This document shows positions 62,305-64,000 of a DNA stretch of 64,000 nucleotides, piece by piece (positions within the stretch are counted from its first letter, which is position 1; the number at the start of each line of letters is the position of its first letter). Location of the stretch: assembly GCA_963717195.1 (NCBI GenBank), contig CAVQVR010000006.1, positions 558,001 to 622,000 on the forward strand. Reading direction: 5' to 3'. The notes below the pieces were generated by a model, which worked only from the letters and a program-made list of their open reading frames with translations, had not been told where the DNA came from and did not search any database. Made by a program: the position numbers and the translations under genes. This stretch comes from JACDAE01 sp963717195 (lineage in GTDB: Bacteria > Chloroflexota > Ktedonobacteria > Ktedonobacterales > Ktedonobacteraceae).

Positions 62305-62928
62305 CTACGCACAAATTTCGGCAAGGCTACGTAATATCAGCCAGCTTGATGTTGCCCCAGGATCCTGATGACCAATGCTCCGTTCGCCAAGATAGCTCGC
62401 GCGGCCCTTGGTGGCAAGCAGAGGAATAGTCGCCTTCATCCCTTCTTCAGCAGCGGAACTGGCACGAGCGGTGATTTCTGCTATTGAGAGTCCCTCGTCA
62501 AGTGCCTTTTTTGCTGCTGTGAGCGCTGGCTCCAGAGCATCGACCATCGTTTTTTCGCCTGCATGCGCTTTTCCACGCGCGACAATACCATTCAGAAATG
62601 CTTCAAGCATCGCTACAACATCGGCAGAGCTCAGTTCCTGCTTATTGGCTGCGACAGCGCTGGCACGCAAAAAAGCAGTACCATAGAGAGGTCCGCTGGC
62701 ACCCCCAACGGTCGATACCAGCGTGGTACCAACGGTTTTCAACTGGGTTGCGATATCCATTGATGCCATCGCCGGGAATTTCGCGCGTACCGCATAGAAG
62801 CCACGATCCATATTTGAACCATGGTCCGCGTCACCTATAGCAGAATCAAGCTGCGTTAAATAGGCTGCGTTCTCATGTAGCACATCCGCGACGCGCTCCA
62901 GCCAATGCAAAATATCTTCATTGGTCAT
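62305..62928 (-). CDS. dhaL: Dihydroxyacetone kinase subunit DhaL
   Basis: A 207-residue all-helical kinase subunit that binds ADP through magnesium and transfers phosphate to dihydroxyacetone on DhaK. The metal-binding signature DSAIGDADHGSNMDRG is near residues 28-43, and GGASGPLYGTAF and GEKTMVDALEPAL are typical of the family. It lies between dhaK and dhaM in the usual operon order. Confidence 0.9.
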   Translation of the reverse strand: MTNEDILHWLERVADVLHENAAYLTQLDSAIGDADHGSNMDRGFYAVRAKFPAMASMDIATQLKTVGTTLVSTVGGASGPLYGTAFLRASAVAANKQELSSADVVAMLEAFLNGIVARGKAHAGEKTMVDALEPALTAAKKALDEGLSIAEITARASSAAEEGMKATIPLLATKGRASYLGERSIGHQDPGATSSWLILRSLAEICA

Positions 62929-63019
62929 TTCACAATATCCCTCATTTTTCTTTTTAGCGTAAACATCATTCTAAATCTGTAATATTCATGTGAACCCTGG
63001 CAGGCTCTGCATCCATCTA

Positions 63020-63124
63020 GGGGAACCAGGGTAGGGGCGTCACCTTGCGTGCGCCCGTGTACCTGAGCAGCATCGTGCATCCCCACGCGGGCGCACGCAA
63101 GGTGACGCCCCTACCCTGGTCCCC
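63020..63124. repeat. About 40-bp hairpin inside the dha operon
   Basis: GTAGGGGCGTCACCTTGCGT and following bases pair with 63085-63124 (one bulge, one G-U) around a 24-nt loop. It lies in the 242-bp gap between dhaK and dhaL, which holds no gene. Words from it recur near 505 and 29545. Confidence 0.8.
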
Positions 63125-63170
63125 AACGTTTCCCCCGAAAGATGTAGACCTCCTGACACACGATTGAGTA

Positions 63171-64000
63171 CTACATACCCCAACGTAATCCGGCTGTGTG
63201 AACTGGCGTATCCCAATACTTGATCATCTCATCATCAAGGCGAACCAGAGTAATAGAGCAGCCAGCCATATCTAGAGAAGTAATATAGTTTCCTACCAGA
63301 GAGCGGGCAATAGTGATGTTTTTGCCGCCTAAGATGCGGTTGAGAGCATCGAAAACAATGTACAGCTCGATCAGCGGTGTGCCACCCATACCATTGACCA
63401 TTGCCAGCACCTGTTCACCGGCCTTCAGCTCCAGATCTTCAACAATGGGAGTTGTGAGCATTTCGGTGATTTCAGCAGCGGAGGCCAATTTGACACGGCG
63501 ACGACCAGGCTCGCCATGAATGCCGATGCCGATCTCCATTTCGTCATCACCCAGCTCAAAGGTTGGCTTACCCGCCGCTGGAACAGTGCAAGAGGTCAGC
63601 GCCATACCCATGCTGCGCCCCTGCTCGTTGACCTTGCGTGCTAAAGCGGCTACAGCACTCAGAGGTGCACGCGTCTCGGCCAGACCACCAACGATCTTTT
63701 CCAGCAGAACTGTCACGCCCACACCACGCCGACCGGCAGTATACAGACTGTCCTGTACGGCCACATCGTCATTGGTTACGACGCTGGCAACTTCGATATC
63801 ATCTGCTGCAGCCAGTTCAGCCGCCATCTCGAAATTGAGCACATCGCCTGTATAATTCTTGACGATATGCAGGACGCCCGCTCCACCGTTGACCGCACGA
63901 GTCGCCGCCAGCATCTGGTCGGGAACGGGAGAGGTAAAGACTGCTCCAGCACAGGCCGCATCAAGCATACCTACACCAACAAATCCACCATGCATAGGCT
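63171..64000 (-). CDS. dhaK: Dihydroxyacetone kinase subunit DhaK (5' end outside the window)
   Basis: The last 276 codons of DhaK, the subunit that binds dihydroxyacetone covalently. EIGIGIHGEPG contains the His that forms the hemiaminal with substrate. GAGVLHIVKNYTGDVLNFEM and VNGMGGTPLIELYIVFD are family hallmarks. The gene runs off the window; its start is not visible. It is first of the dhaK-dhaL-dhaM series. Confidence 0.9.
   Translation of the reverse strand, partial: PMHGGFVGVGMLDAACAGAVFTSPVPDQMLAATRAVNGGAGVLHIVKNYTGDVLNFEMAAELAAADDIEVASVVTNDDVAVQDSLYTAGRRGVGVTVLLEKIVGGLAETRAPLSAVAALARKVNEQGRSMGMALTSCTVPAAGKPTFELGDDEMEIGIGIHGEPGRRRVKLASAAEITEMLTTPIVEDLELKAGEQVLAMVNGMGGTPLIELYIVFDALNRILGGKNITIARSLVGNYITSLDMAGCSITLVRLDDEMIKYWDTPVHTAGLRWGM

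Overview
The window looks like a chromosomal stretch of a sporulating, filamentous, Ktedonobacter-type Chloroflexota. This is inferred from content: about 50% G+C, a polysaccharide pathway with no outer-membrane exporter, an HTH/NB-ARC protein, several large secreted carbohydrate-active proteins, and many dispersed inverted repeats. No rRNA, tRNA or CRISPR array was seen.

Layout. 0-9 kb: a 5'-truncated epimerase, a zinc-ribbon protein, three surface beta-rich proteins, a glycerophosphodiesterase and a 1,096-residue PIG-L deacetylase. 9.5-18.2 kb: two near-identical SGNH-hydrolase lipoproteins (one with an extra glycosidase domain) flank gene remnants, a GtrA protein, a secreted ribosome-inactivating-protein (RIP) homologue divergent from a small secreted protein, and an HTH/NB-ARC ATPase. 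18.4-20.7 kb: a GGDEF/HD-GYP enzyme. 20.9-26.2 kb (minus): two acyltransferases, a Wzx-type flippase, a frameshifted glycosyltransferase and a GT4 enzyme. 27-32.3 kb: two more PIG-L/PKD/discoidin deacetylases. 32.6-40 kb (plus): Wzz-like, BY-kinase-like, small membrane protein, Wzy-like polymerase and three glycosyltransferases. 40-48.8 kb: methyltransferase, L,D-transpeptidase split by a frameshift, then a minus-strand sugar-modification operon (aminotransferase, Gfo/Idh dehydrogenase, FAD oxidoreductase, ATP-grasp ligase, FemAB-like transferase). 49.3-51.4 kb: polysaccharide deacetylase and the initiating sugar-phosphate transferase. 52-59.5 kb: an orphan response regulator lacking its Asp, a ParM-like actin with a partner, a DrrAB-type ABC exporter, a CheY-like receiver divergent from an H-NOX sensor, and a DoxX protein. 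59.7-64 kb: dihydroxyacetone kinase operon dhaK-dhaL-dhaM, with dhaM fused to HPr and enzyme I.

Together, 20.9-51.4 kb encodes a nearly complete Wzx/Wzy surface polysaccharide system: initiation, chain building, flipping, polymerisation, length control and sugar modification. The secreted deacetylases, esterases and glycosidase probably remodel that polymer. Supporting this, five promoters (three PIG-L genes, one SGNH gene, the wzz operon) carry the same composite element: an upstream box, ACCAATTTTCAAC-like, exactly 10 nt, then TATACT.

The strongest candidates for novelty are this shared promoter element, the bacterial RIP with all five ricin active-site residues, the H-NOX protein with an unassigned C-terminal domain, and a family of very long intergenic hairpins whose arms often begin GTAGGG.
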